Under the pieces are notes generated by a model. It saw nothing but the letters and a program-made list of their open reading frames with translations. It made no database searches and was not told where the DNA came from. From NCBI GenBank assembly GCA_021850325.1, contig JAJZMF010000004.1:1-64000 (forward strand): DNA of 64,000 nt. The letters are read 5' to 3'. The position numbers and the translations under genes were made by a program. Source of the DNA: Actinomycetes bacterium. GTDB taxonomy: Bacteria > Actinomycetota > Acidimicrobiia > Acidimicrobiales > Palsa-688. Positions 1 to 7,832 of the stretch are shown in pieces. The first letter of the stretch is position 1; each line of letters begins with the position of its first letter.

Positions 1-130
1 CGTCACCCTCGCTCCCTGAAGCTCGGCCGATCCATGCCGGGTCGCCGGAGGGCCCCTTCAGGCTGAGAGGGCGGCAGTGGCGCGTGCCGCTGTGCAGGGC
101 GGCTCGGTGAGGACCAGGATGGCCCAACTA

Positions 131-155
131 GTGCATCCCCGCGTAAATTACGCTG
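131..155 (+). repeat. Left terminal inverted repeat of the IS630 element
   Basis: It begins GTGCATCCCCGCGTAAAT and matches the reverse complement of 1229-1253, which begins GTGCGCCCGCGCGTAAAT. Mismatches fall at positions 5, 6, 9, 19 and 21-23. The flanking TA is at 129-130. Confidence 0.8.
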
Positions 156-167
156 ATGTGATTAGCT

Positions 168-1226
168 GTGGACATGCGACTTGCTCCGCTGAAGCTGCGA
201 CGTGGTGATCGTTCGGTCCTCGAGTCCTGGACGCGTTCGGGAACAATGGAAGCACGAGTGGCCAAGAGGGCGCGCATCGTGTTGATGGCGGCCGACGGCT
301 CGACCAACCGGGAGATCGGCGAGATCGTCGACCTCCACTACAACCAGGTCGGTCTGTGGAGGAAGCGCTACAGCGAGTACGGCCTGGCGGGTCTCGACGA
401 CCAAGAGCGCAGCGGACGGCCGTGCGTCTATGACCACGACGACGTGCTCTTGCTCGTGAAGCTGGTGACCACCGATCCGCCCGAGGGGTCCTCGCGCTGG
501 ACGATGGAGGCGCTGGCAGAAGAGATGGCCAACCACGGGGTGCCGATCTCGGCGTCCCAGTGCTGGCGCATCTGCGCGGCGTTGGACCTCAAGCCCTGGC
601 AGGTGCGCTCGTGGATGACGAGCCACGACCCCGAGTTCTGGGCAAAGGCGGGCGACGTGTGCGGGCTGTACCTCAACCCGCCCCAAAACGCCGTGGTCTG
701 GAGCGTCGACGAGAAGTCGGGCATGCAGGCCAAGTCCCGCATCAACCCGACCAAGCCCGCCGTCCCCGGCACCCCGGCCCTTCGAGAGTTCGAGTACAAG
801 CGCCACGGCACCGCCGTGCTCTTCGCCGCCTTGGACGTCCACGACGGTGGAGTGGCCGGATGGGTCACCGACTCGACCCGCTCGGAGAACTTCGTCGAGT
901 TCCTCTCCGACCTCGTCGCCCAGACCCCCGAGGGGCTCGACCTGCACTGCATCGTCGACAACCTGAAGACCCACGACACCGAGTTGGTCCACGACTTTCT
1001 GGTCGAACACCGCCACGTGCACCTGCACTTCACCCCGACCCACGCCAGCTGGCTCAATCAGGTCGAGCTGTTCTTTTCCATCTTGGAGCGCCGGCTGCTT
1101 CGTCGGGGGGAGTTCGACTCGGTCGACCATCTCGCCGAGCGGGTCATCGCCTTCATCAAGGACTACAACCGCAGGGCGGCACCGTTCCGCTGGACCTACG
1201 ACGGTCGCCCCCTTCGGGCCGCGTAA
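168..1226 (+). CDS. IS630-family DDE transposase
   Basis: This 352-residue transposase should catalyse cut-and-paste movement of the element. Residues about 25-75 form a helix-turn-helix (REIGEIVDLHYNQVGLWRKR), followed by a linker rich in GRP. The RNase H-like core shows the three acidic residues of the DDE triad: one in VVWSVDEKSG, one in HCIVDNLKTHD, and the glutamate in SWLNQVELFFSILERR. Length is normal and no frameshift or stop is seen, so the enzyme may be active. The GTG at 168 is followed by an ATG at 174, and either could be the start. The gene ends 28 bp before the right end of the element. Confidence 0.93.
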   Translation: MDMRLAPLKLRRGDRSVLESWTRSGTMEARVAKRARIVLMAADGSTNREIGEIVDLHYNQVGLWRKRYSEYGLAGLDDQERSGRPCVYDHDDVLLLVKLVTTDPPEGSSRWTMEALAEEMANHGVPISASQCWRICAALDLKPWQVRSWMTSHDPEFWAKAGDVCGLYLNPPQNAVVWSVDEKSGMQAKSRINPTKPAVPGTPALREFEYKRHGTAVLFAALDVHDGGVAGWVTDSTRSENFVEFLSDLVAQTPEGLDLHCIVDNLKTHDTELVHDFLVEHRHVHLHFTPTHASWLNQVELFFSILERRLLRRGEFDSVDHLAERVIAFIKDYNRRAAPFRWTYDGRPLRAA

Positions 1227-1228
1227 GT

Positions 1229-1253
1229 CACAATGATTTACGCGCGGGCGCAC
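1229..1253 (-). repeat. Right terminal inverted repeat of the IS630 element
   Basis: This is the partner of the left terminal repeat. The element ends with CAC directly followed by the TA at 1254-1255 that copies 129-130. Confidence 0.8.
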
Positions 1254-1255
1254 TA

Positions 1256-2714
1256 GGCCGTCGGCCCGCACCCACCGGCTGAGCTGCCGCTTGGGTTCAC
1301 TGAGCAGCTTCTGCACCAGTGTGCCTGCGTCTGCGGCCGGAGCGTCGTCGTCGAAGAGGAGCAGGTCGCTCAGGCTCATGCCAGCCAACTGGCCGGGACC
1401 GCGGCCGGTGAGCTCGGAAAGCGCCGCGTTGGCCCGCAGGACGCGACCGCGGTCGGCCTGCTCCAGTGAGACCATGGCCAAGCCGGCCGGGGAGTGCTCG
1501 AAGGTGGAGCGGAAGCGCGCTTCGCTCATGGCCAGCGCCTCATCGGCCAGGATTTTCTCCGTTACGTCCTCTACGTGGACTATCGCGTCCCGGCCGCCCC
1601 CGATGTCGGCGGTCGATGCGGACAGGCGGACCCAGATAACCTGGCCGTCGGCTCGGACGTAGCGCAGCTCCCGTTGGAACTGCCTGTCCGGCCCGAAGGG
1701 TGGCCCCAGCGGCCCCTGAGAGCTCCCTACCCGGTCCTCGGGGTGCACGAGGGCCTGAGGTGTCATGGCCAACAGGTCCTCGCGCGCGTAGCCGGTGAGC
1801 CGGCAGAACTGGTCGTTGACGGCCACGAACCGTCGTTCACCGGTAAGCTCGACCACCGCGACCCCGATCGGCGCGTCCTCGAAGATGGTCCGGAACCGCT
1901 GCTCGGCCGTCTCGATGACCCGGTGGAGGCTGGCGCTGGCGAGTATCGCACCCGCCCGGTCAGCCGCGTCCTGCAGCGAGCTCACCTCCTCTGACGTGTA
2001 GCCGTCGGGGGAGCAGCGCATCATGTACACGGTCCCGACCGCCTGCCCCCGCCGGGGGATGAGCGTGTCCCTGAAGCAACGCATGGGCACGACCAGGAGG
2101 CTCTGGGTCTGCGAGGCGTCGAAGAGCTCGGTCAGCGCCGCCCTCGAGCTCGCTACAACGGCGTCGGTGCTGCCGTGAGCCTGCTGGGCCACCGACGTGG
2201 CCACCGCCCTGCCTGTGAGGTAAGGGTCGTCGTCCTGCAGGTCCACGACCGGGAAGACGGCCCGGACCGCCAGCTCCAGCCGAGGGTCGTTGGCTCGCAC
2301 CACGGTGGGGACCAAGGGGCCTGCCTCGGAGAAGAGCGAGATCACGCACGCGTCGCCGATCGAGGCGGCGAGGTGCCCGGCTATCGCGGTTGCCGCTGCC
2401 TGGGCGTCCAGGCTCCCCTCAGCCAGCGAGTGCGAGATCGCTGCGGCAAGGCTGGCTTCCTCCGCACGGCGCACAAGGGTTTCCTGCTGCTGCCTGACGC
2501 TCCAGTAGCGGCTGACGGCCAGGGCGCCGACGAGACCGGTCACCAGGGCCACGGCGACGGCACTGTTGATGACCACAGCAGCCAGTCCCGTAGGAGCGGT
2601 GCGGGCCTCAACCCCGAGCACGCTGGCCCAGCTGACAACGACCACCACGAGGCCCACAACTGCGAGCGGCACCTTGCGGAAGGACCTGCTCGTCGAAGCT
2701 GTCGCCACTGCCAT
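1256..2714 (-). pseudogene. Membrane-anchored GAF-PAS-PAS sensor gene, interrupted by the IS element
   Basis: The N-terminal 486 codons of a sensor protein are intact. Two hydrophobic segments (about residues 15-35 and 43-65) are followed by a GAF-like domain (about 85-265). A complete PAS domain follows (about 268-390, with NDQFCRLTGYAREDLL and YVRADGQVIWVRLS). A second PAS domain starts near 395 and is cut after RWVRADG, exactly at the IS630 end. The reading frame happens to stay open through the antisense of the IS down to 162, giving an artificial 850-residue chimera. No kinase, GGDEF or other output domain is present before the break. The gene would normally signal through a C-terminal effector, which is lost or lies left of the window. 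The ATG at 2714 precedes a basic stretch and the first membrane helix. Confidence 0.75.
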
Positions 2715-2846
2715 GACCGGCCTCCGCTTCTCCTGATAGAGAAGGCCAACCTCCCCGAACGGTGCACCCGCCGCACCCTCAGGCTACTCCTCCGGCCTCC
2801 CGATGGGAAGGGGGTGGGGCCTCCTCAGCGCCCGTCCTTGTCGTAG

Positions 2847-2894
2847 GGGCCTGCCGATGCCGGGTCGCAGGGGCCTGCCAAGGCCGGGACGGGG
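2847..2894 (+). repeat. Imperfect tandem repeat, two units of about 24 bp
   Basis: GGGGCCTGCC followed by GCCGGG occurs twice in a row, at 2847-2870 and 2871-2894, in the gap between the divergent sensor and HATPase genes. A related GATGCCGGGTCGC-like string also occurs near the left end of the window. No function is apparent. Confidence 0.45.
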
Positions 2895-3000
2895 TACCTG
2901 CCGACGGGCCAAGCCCGGGCCGGCTTCCAGCGCAGGGGCCTTTGCGGCTAACCCTGGTGACAGGCGGTGGGAAGGCCGACAGGTTGGGAACAGACCATGT

Positions 3001-3462
3001 GTGTGCAATTACGCTGAAGCGCGCCTGCCGGCGGAGCCCAGGTCGGTCCCGGTTGGGCGCCACTTCGTCTCAGACCTGCTCGAGCACTGGGGTGCCGGCC
3101 CCGCCGACCCGGCTCGGGGCCTGCTCGACGACATCGCCCTCGTCGTTGACGAGCTGTTGGCCAACGCCGCCCGGTACACCACGGGGGAGATGGACCTGAA
3201 GGTGGTCTGTCATGCCCACCGAATCGATGTCGTGATCGGTGACGACAGTAGCCGGATGCTGGACCTGGACGCCCCACCGGCCGGGCCCGACGACGAGGGC
3301 GGGCGCGGCCTCGAGGTCGTGGGCGCCCTCTGCGCCCGTTGGGGGCAGCACCATGCCGGCGCCGGGAAGGAGATCTGGTGCTGGGCAGTGGTACCGGCGG
3401 GCTCGGCCCTGGCTGCCGGCTGCCGGGACGGCGCAGAGACGCGGGGGACCGCTCCTGGCTGA
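3001..3462 (+). CDS. ATP-binding regulatory protein, HATPase_c_2 (RsbW/anti-sigma-like)
   Basis: This protein of about 153 residues resembles the small serine kinase/anti-sigma ATP-binding proteins abundant in actinobacteria. The N-box is visible as DDIALVVDELLANAARY, where the family binds Mg-ATP. The second motif is IDVVIGDDSS and the glycine-rich lid is GGRGLEVVGALCARWG. Such proteins usually hold a sigma factor or phosphorylate an anti-anti-sigma factor, but no partner gene is adjacent. The open frame begins at 2803, but the upstream part is low-complexity GC-rich sequence. GTG 3001 sits just before the conserved LPAEPRSVPVGRHFV segment and is preferred. It is divergent from the sensor gene. 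Confidence 0.8.
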   Translation: MCNYAEARLPAEPRSVPVGRHFVSDLLEHWGAGPADPARGLLDDIALVVDELLANAARYTTGEMDLKVVCHAHRIDVVIGDDSSRMLDLDAPPAGPDDEGGRGLEVVGALCARWGQHHAGAGKEIWCWAVVPAGSALAAGCRDGAETRGTAPG

Positions 3463-3527
3463 CGCCTGGGGCACCTGGGCTCGGCTATCGTGCTCGTCGA
3501 CCGCTCGGGATGATGGGAGGTGGCGGG

Positions 3528-4250
3528 ATGGCGTTGCGGGCCGTCGCAGCGGCAGCGGTGCTGGTCTCGGCGCTCGTCCCAGGCTGGCGGGCGGACAGGC
3601 CGGGAGCGAGCGTGCCCGTCGTCGTCTGCCCGACGACGGTCGGGGCCGAGACGGCACCTGTCCCGGTGCCGGCGACCGCAGGTGTCCCCGGGCCCGCGGC
3701 GCACATGGCTCTGTATGCCGCGGTGAGCGCCGACCTCGAGGTCCTCGGGCCGGGCGGCTACTTCTGCCAGGCGACGGTGGGAGCGGACGGCAACACTACC
3801 GTCACCGCCTGGCCGTCGTCCAACATGACGGGCGCCCTGGGCGCAGGCGGGGTCCGTGCGGTGTCCTATCCTGCGTGCACGGGCTGCCAGCTGGCTCTCG
3901 CCTGCCGCTTTTTCGCCGGGGCAGCCCGACGGCTGGAGGTGGACGGGCTCGCCCACTGTGCCGCACCACCGCGCGGTGAGATGGTCAAGCGGCTCAACGC
4001 CTACTCCGTACAGTTCACGGACCCACCAGGCGGGCACCCGTCGGCGGGCGCCCTTGTCCCACCCGCCGGCACCTATCCCACCGAGGGGGTCGTAGTCTAC
4101 GGCTCGTCGCTCTACCGGGGGCAGCGTGACCCGGTGGTGGAGGGCGCCACCTGCGTCCTGCCGGCTGCTCAGCGCGCCGCCTGTGCCGAGGTGCTGCACA
4201 CGTTCACGGTCCTCCTGGGCCGCCGGTACCCCGGGCTGGGCCCGGCCTGA
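3528..4250 (+). CDS. Exported cysteine-rich protein of unknown function
   Basis: The protein has 240 residues. ATG 3528 follows a strong ribosome site (GGAGGT at 3516-3521). The N-terminus (ALRAVAAAAVLVSALVPG) looks like a signal peptide. The mature part has about nine cysteines, including a C-x2-C cluster in YPACTGCQLALACRFF, which suggests disulphides outside the membrane. The C-terminal CVLPAAQRAACAEV segment precedes a short helix. It may belong to an actinobacterial family of uncharacterised exported proteins, possibly DUF4850, but I do not recognise it firmly. It lies 65 bp after the HATPase gene and could be co-transcribed. Confidence 0.65.
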   Translation: MALRAVAAAAVLVSALVPGWRADRPGASVPVVVCPTTVGAETAPVPVPATAGVPGPAAHMALYAAVSADLEVLGPGGYFCQATVGADGNTTVTAWPSSNMTGALGAGGVRAVSYPACTGCQLALACRFFAGAARRLEVDGLAHCAAPPRGEMVKRLNAYSVQFTDPPGGHPSAGALVPPAGTYPTEGVVVYGSSLYRGQRDPVVEGATCVLPAAQRAACAEVLHTFTVLLGRRYPGLGPA

Positions 4251-4343
4251 GGCGCGTCGGGCCGGGGGCGGCCCGTCCTGGCGGCCCCCGGGGGCCCGCG
4301 CTGCTCACGTGGGCCTGCGGGCAGGGTAGGTGAAGGCTCGTCC

Positions 4344-4412
4344 ACAGAAACGTTGCAGTTGCTCTTGACAGGGCCTGAGGTCGGCGCGATACTCCAGCTC
4401 AATCGTTTCTGT
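4344..4412 (+). promoter_or_regulatory. Promoter of the fructan operon with two LacI-type operators
   Basis: The -35 TTGACA (4365-4370) and -10 GATACT (4388-4393) are separated by 17 bp. Two LacI-like half-palindromic sites share CAGAAACG and have a central CG with flanking AA/TT. CAGAAACGTTGCAG (4345-4358) lies upstream of the -35. CAATCGTTTCTG (4400-4411, inverted) lies at the expected transcription start. The 9-bp arms ACAGAAACG and CGTTTCTGT are exact inverted copies, with the operator centres about 53 bp apart. The likely ligand-responsive repressor is the LacI protein at 9286. Confidence 0.75.
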
Positions 4413-4454
4413 AACGGTCGTGGACCGCCAGGTCCCGAGTAGCAGGAGGTACCC

Positions 4455-5882
4455 ATGGACAGTGCCGCTGGTCCCGCGCGCTCAGACAAGAGCCGTCGTG
4501 ACTTCTTGAAGCTGGCAGGGGGGCTGGGTCTTGCGGCTGGCGTGGTGGCATCGGCCCCGCCGGCGTTCGCGCAGAAGCTGCGCAACGTGCAGATGGCGCG
4601 CTCTCTCTCCTCCAATGCGACCCTGGTGGTGGCCTTCAACGGCACCCAGGCATCGAAGACCCAGAACGAACTGGCCAAGCAGTTCGAGGCCAGGTACCCC
4701 GGCGTCAGTGTCAAGTTCGCCGGCTACCCGGCGCCCGACTGGAACGGCTTCTTCGCCAAGGTGCTCACCCAGCTGGCGGCGGGGGAGCAGATCGACGCTG
4801 TCAACGTGGCCACCGAGGGCGTCCAGTTGTTCGCCCACGAGGGCCTGGCCAAGCCGCTCGACCCCTACGTCACCCGTGACAAGGCCGAGCTACGGTCGTT
4901 CTTCGACGACGTCAACCCGATCCTGATCGAAGCCATGATGTACCAGGGCAGCCTCTTCCTTCTGCCGACAGACTTCAATGCCGGCAACATCTTCTATGAC
5001 ACGGCCCTCTTCGAGAAGGCGGGTGTCGGCCGGCCCGCCCCCGACTGGGACCAGCAGGACTTTGTCAACGTGGTGAAGCACTGGGCGAACCAGCAGAACG
5101 TGGGCTGGGACTGGGTTGTCCGCCTCTGGGGCAGCTGGACCTCCTGGATGTACGCCAACGACGCCAACCTCCTCGAGGAAGGCCGGTGGCCGGGGGGCAA
5201 GTGGCTGTGGGACGAGTTCTACCCCGGCTCGGCGGCCCCCTACAAGACCGGCGGCTACCGATGGGGCCACCCGACGGCGAACGACCCCGCCACCGTGGAG
5301 GCACTGCAGTTCATGTTCGACCTCAAGAAGCAGGGCATAGCGCCCCAGCCCGACCTCGGGGGCGGCAACACCCTGCAGGGCCTCTTCTCGGCCGACCACA
5401 TCGCCACCACCATCGGAGGCGGCTTCTGGGCCGGCGGGCTGCACCAGGCAGGCATGAAGCCGGGGAGCTTCGACGTGCAGTTCTTCCCCAAGTGGAAGGT
5501 GCAGAAGATGCTCTTCGGCACCGCCGGCTACGCAATGCTCAAGAAGTCGAAGAACCCTGACGCGGCCTGGGAGTTCCTCAAGTTCATCACGTCGCCCAAT
5601 TCCGTGAGCCTGCTCGTCGGCGCCAAGGCAGGCAATGTGAGCACACCGGCGCGCCGGTCACTGGTGACGGCTGCTGCCTACGCGCCGACGGGGCCCAAGC
5701 ACTGGCAGGTCTTCTACGACAGCCTGGACAAGTTCCCCAACACCACGGCCATACCGGCGCCCTACTACTACGAGGCGGAGAACACGGCGTTCATCGCCCG
5801 CACCACCCAGGCGCTCTCGACGGGCAACGCCAAGGCAGCCCTCGACGGCCTGCAGGTGGACCTCGAGAAGCTGGCTAAGTAG
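4455..5882 (+). CDS. Tat-exported sugar ABC transporter substrate-binding protein (fructan/sucrose cluster)
   Basis: This 475-residue family-1 extracellular solute-binding protein should capture the oligosaccharide used by this operon. The N-terminus carries a textbook twin-arginine signal (SRRDFLK, R14-R15), a hydrophobic stretch and an AFA-Q cleavage site. There is no lipobox cysteine. The mature sequence begins with LVVAFNGTQASKTQNELAKQ and continues with the usual FEARYPGVSVKF strand and GYAMLKKSKNPDAAWEFLKF near the C-terminus. GGAGGT lies 5 bp before the ATG. It is the first gene of an operon with two permeases and a GH32 enzyme, which is the basis for predicting a beta-fructoside substrate. 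Confidence 0.88.
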   Translation: MDSAAGPARSDKSRRDFLKLAGGLGLAAGVVASAPPAFAQKLRNVQMARSLSSNATLVVAFNGTQASKTQNELAKQFEARYPGVSVKFAGYPAPDWNGFFAKVLTQLAAGEQIDAVNVATEGVQLFAHEGLAKPLDPYVTRDKAELRSFFDDVNPILIEAMMYQGSLFLLPTDFNAGNIFYDTALFEKAGVGRPAPDWDQQDFVNVVKHWANQQNVGWDWVVRLWGSWTSWMYANDANLLEEGRWPGGKWLWDEFYPGSAAPYKTGGYRWGHPTANDPATVEALQFMFDLKKQGIAPQPDLGGGNTLQGLFSADHIATTIGGGFWAGGLHQAGMKPGSFDVQFFPKWKVQKMLFGTAGYAMLKKSKNPDAAWEFLKFITSPNSVSLLVGAKAGNVSTPARRSLVTAAAYAPTGPKHWQVFYDSLDKFPNTTAIPAPYYYEAENTAFIARTTQALSTGNAKAALDGLQVDLEKLAK

Positions 5883-5931
5883 AGGAGGGCCGGAGCATGG
5901 GGCGTGGTTCACCGCGCGAGGTCGTCGACCG

Positions 5932-6912
5932 TTGTTAGCGGGGACGGCAACGACCCAACCGAACGAAGCCACGGCCGAGGGACAGGGCGTGGGGCTGGGA
6001 GCGCCGACCAAGACGCTTGCGCGGCTCCACGCCCAGGAGGCCCGCACCGGTGCTCTCCTCATGCTCCCCACCGTGGCCGGCATCGTCATCTTCACCGCCG
6101 GCCCCATCGTCGCGTCTTTTGTGCTCTCGCTCTTCTCTTGGAACGTCATCAGCGCTCCCAAGTTCGTGGGCCTGGCCAACTACAGCTCGCTGGTGCACGA
6201 CTCGGTGACAATGCACGCCTTCGTAACCACCGCCATCATGGCCACCCTGATCGTGGTCCTGCAGATCGGGTTGGGCGTGGTCCTGGCGGTGGCGGTGGAG
6301 CGCCGGAGCAGGCGGTTGCGCAAGCTCTACCGGGCCGCCTTCTTCTTCCCTCTCATGACGTCTGCGGCGTCCATCTCGATCGTCATGAGCTACATGTTCG
6401 ACGACCACTTCGGGGTTATCAACTACTACCTCACCCTGCTCCACCTGCCCGCCGTGCCCTGGCTCGGTTCGACAGTGGCCGGGGTGGTGACGATCGTGCT
6501 CGTCGTGGTCTGGCAGCAGCTCGGCTTCACGTTCATCCTCTTCGTGGCCGCGCTGGGCAACGTACCCCAGGAGCTGACCGAGGCCGCCCTGGTCGACGGT
6601 GCGAGCGGGTGGCAGCGCTTCCGTAGGGTGACCCTGGCCATGATCAGCCCAACGGTCCTTTTCGCGGCCATTGTCGGGGTGATCAATGCCCTGCAGATAT
6701 TCGACCAGCCCTACATCATGACTTCAGGTGGACCGGGTGACGCGACCAAGACGGTGGTCATGCAGCTGTACGAAGCTGCGTTCCAGAACCTCAAGTTCGG
6801 GTACGCCTCGGCCATCTCGGTGTTCCTCTTCGTGGCTGTGCTCGTGCTCACGGCGTTGCAGTTCAGGCTCAGCCGGCGATGGGTCTACTACGCCGGCGCT
6901 GACGGGAGGTAG
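5932..6912 (+). CDS. Sugar ABC transporter permease, MalF/UgpA type
   Basis: The protein has 326 residues with about six membrane helices. It carries the EAA loop that contacts the ATPase (ELTEAALVDGASGWQRFRRVTLAMISPT), typical of the first permease of CUT1 importers. The start is uncertain. TTG 5932 opens the frame but lacks an obvious ribosome site, and GTG 5989 is an alternative just before the first helix. A 13-codon ORF (ATG 5897 to TAG 5938) with a strong GAGGAGGG site overlaps TTG 5932, so translational coupling is possible. No ATPase gene is nearby. Confidence 0.85.
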   Translation: MLAGTATTQPNEATAEGQGVGLGAPTKTLARLHAQEARTGALLMLPTVAGIVIFTAGPIVASFVLSLFSWNVISAPKFVGLANYSSLVHDSVTMHAFVTTAIMATLIVVLQIGLGVVLAVAVERRSRRLRKLYRAAFFFPLMTSAASISIVMSYMFDDHFGVINYYLTLLHLPAVPWLGSTVAGVVTIVLVVVWQQLGFTFILFVAALGNVPQELTEAALVDGASGWQRFRRVTLAMISPTVLFAAIVGVINALQIFDQPYIMTSGGPGDATKTVVMQLYEAAFQNLKFGYASAISVFLFVAVLVLTALQFRLSRRWVYYAGADGR

Positions 6913-7830
6913 GTGGTGGCAGTCTCCATAGCTGGTACCGGGCCGGGCCCGGCTGGCACGTCCGGCGACGGGCCGTTCAAGTTGAGGCGGGCCCTGGGCA
7001 GCCGGTGGGCGAAGCAGGCCGGGCGTGGGGTGGAGGTGCTGGTCCTCACGGCGGCAGCGCTGGTCATGGTGTCGCCCGTGCTGTGGGCTCTCTCAACGGC
7101 ACTGCGGACACCGGCCGAGTCCTTCTCCGAGCCCCCCCAGTGGGTCCCCCTGCACCCCATCTTCAGCAACTTCAGCGCCGTCTTCAACAACGCGCCGTTC
7201 GTACAGTTCGTGGTCAACAGCATCATTGTGACCGGCGCCATCGTGGTGGGCCAGCTGGTCACCTCGTCGATGGGTGGTTACGCCTTTGCCCGGCTGCGGT
7301 TCAGGGGCCGCGAACCGCTGTTCTGGATCGTCCTCGCCACCATGATGGTCCCCATCCAGGCGACGATCATCCCGGTGTTCATCCTGATCAAGTACATGCA
7401 CCTCTCGGACAGCCTCACGGCCCTCGTGCTGCCCGCTGTGGCGTCCGCCTTCGGCACGTTCCTGTTGCGCCAGGCCTTCATGCAGATGCCGAAGGAGTTC
7501 GGCGAAGCGGCGCTGGTGGACGGCGCTTCACAGTGGAAGGTGTTCACCCGCATCTACCTGCGGATGGCCTGGCCGGCCATGGCCACCCTGGCCGTTCTCG
7601 ACTTCGCCGGCTACTGGAACGAGTTCTTCCGTCCTCTCATCTTCCTCAACAGCCAGTCCCACTACACCCTCCCCTTGGGCCTGGTCATCCTCCAGGGCTA
7701 CATGGGGACCGGGAGCATATCCGTGGTACTCGCTGCCGTGGTCATGGCGTTGGTCCCCAACCTGCTCGTGTTCGTCCTGGCTCAGAAGTACTTCGTCCGC
7801 GGTATCGCCTTCGGCGGGATAAAGGGCTGA
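6913..7830 (+). CDS. Sugar ABC transporter permease, MalG type
   Basis: This is the second 305-residue permease of the fructan importer. It has six predicted membrane helices, and its EAA loop is KEFGEAALVDGASQWKVFTRIYLRMAWPA. The GTG start at 6913 directly follows the TAG of the upstream permease. GGGAGG at 6904-6909 serves as ribosome site, and the second GTG at 6916 has better spacing. The C-terminal KYFVRGIAFGGIKG is the common end of MalG-type subunits. It should form a heterodimeric pore with the preceding gene product and need a separately encoded ATPase. Confidence 0.88.
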   Translation: MVAVSIAGTGPGPAGTSGDGPFKLRRALGSRWAKQAGRGVEVLVLTAAALVMVSPVLWALSTALRTPAESFSEPPQWVPLHPIFSNFSAVFNNAPFVQFVVNSIIVTGAIVVGQLVTSSMGGYAFARLRFRGREPLFWIVLATMMVPIQATIIPVFILIKYMHLSDSLTALVLPAVASAFGTFLLRQAFMQMPKEFGEAALVDGASQWKVFTRIYLRMAWPAMATLAVLDFAGYWNEFFRPLIFLNSQSHYTLPLGLVILQGYMGTGSISVVLAAVVMALVPNLLVFVLAQKYFVRGIAFGGIKG

Positions 7831-7832
7831 GG

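Larger units (their letters stand above)
131..1253 (+). mobile_element. IS630-family insertion sequence with TA target duplication
   Basis: A complete element of about 1.12 kb holds one DDE transposase gene between imperfect terminal inverted repeats. The repeats match at about 18 of 25 positions and share the uninterrupted core CGCGTAAAT. A TA dinucleotide lies just outside each end (129-130 and 1254-1255), as expected for IS630/mariner-type transposition. The left end also contains the small palindrome GCGTAAATTACGC. The element lies antisense within a sensor gene whose N-terminal part starts at 2714. Confidence 0.9.

Noticed and set aside
3007-3017. AATTACGCTGA, an 11-bp match to the left end of the IS630 element (146-156)
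   Set aside because: It is too short, with no flanking TA pattern or second end. It lies in the first codons of the HATPase gene and is most likely chance.
4300-4454. Possible riboswitch or structured leader before the first binding-protein gene
   Set aside because: The inverted CAGAAACG elements lie around the promoter, not in the mRNA, and fit DNA operators better.
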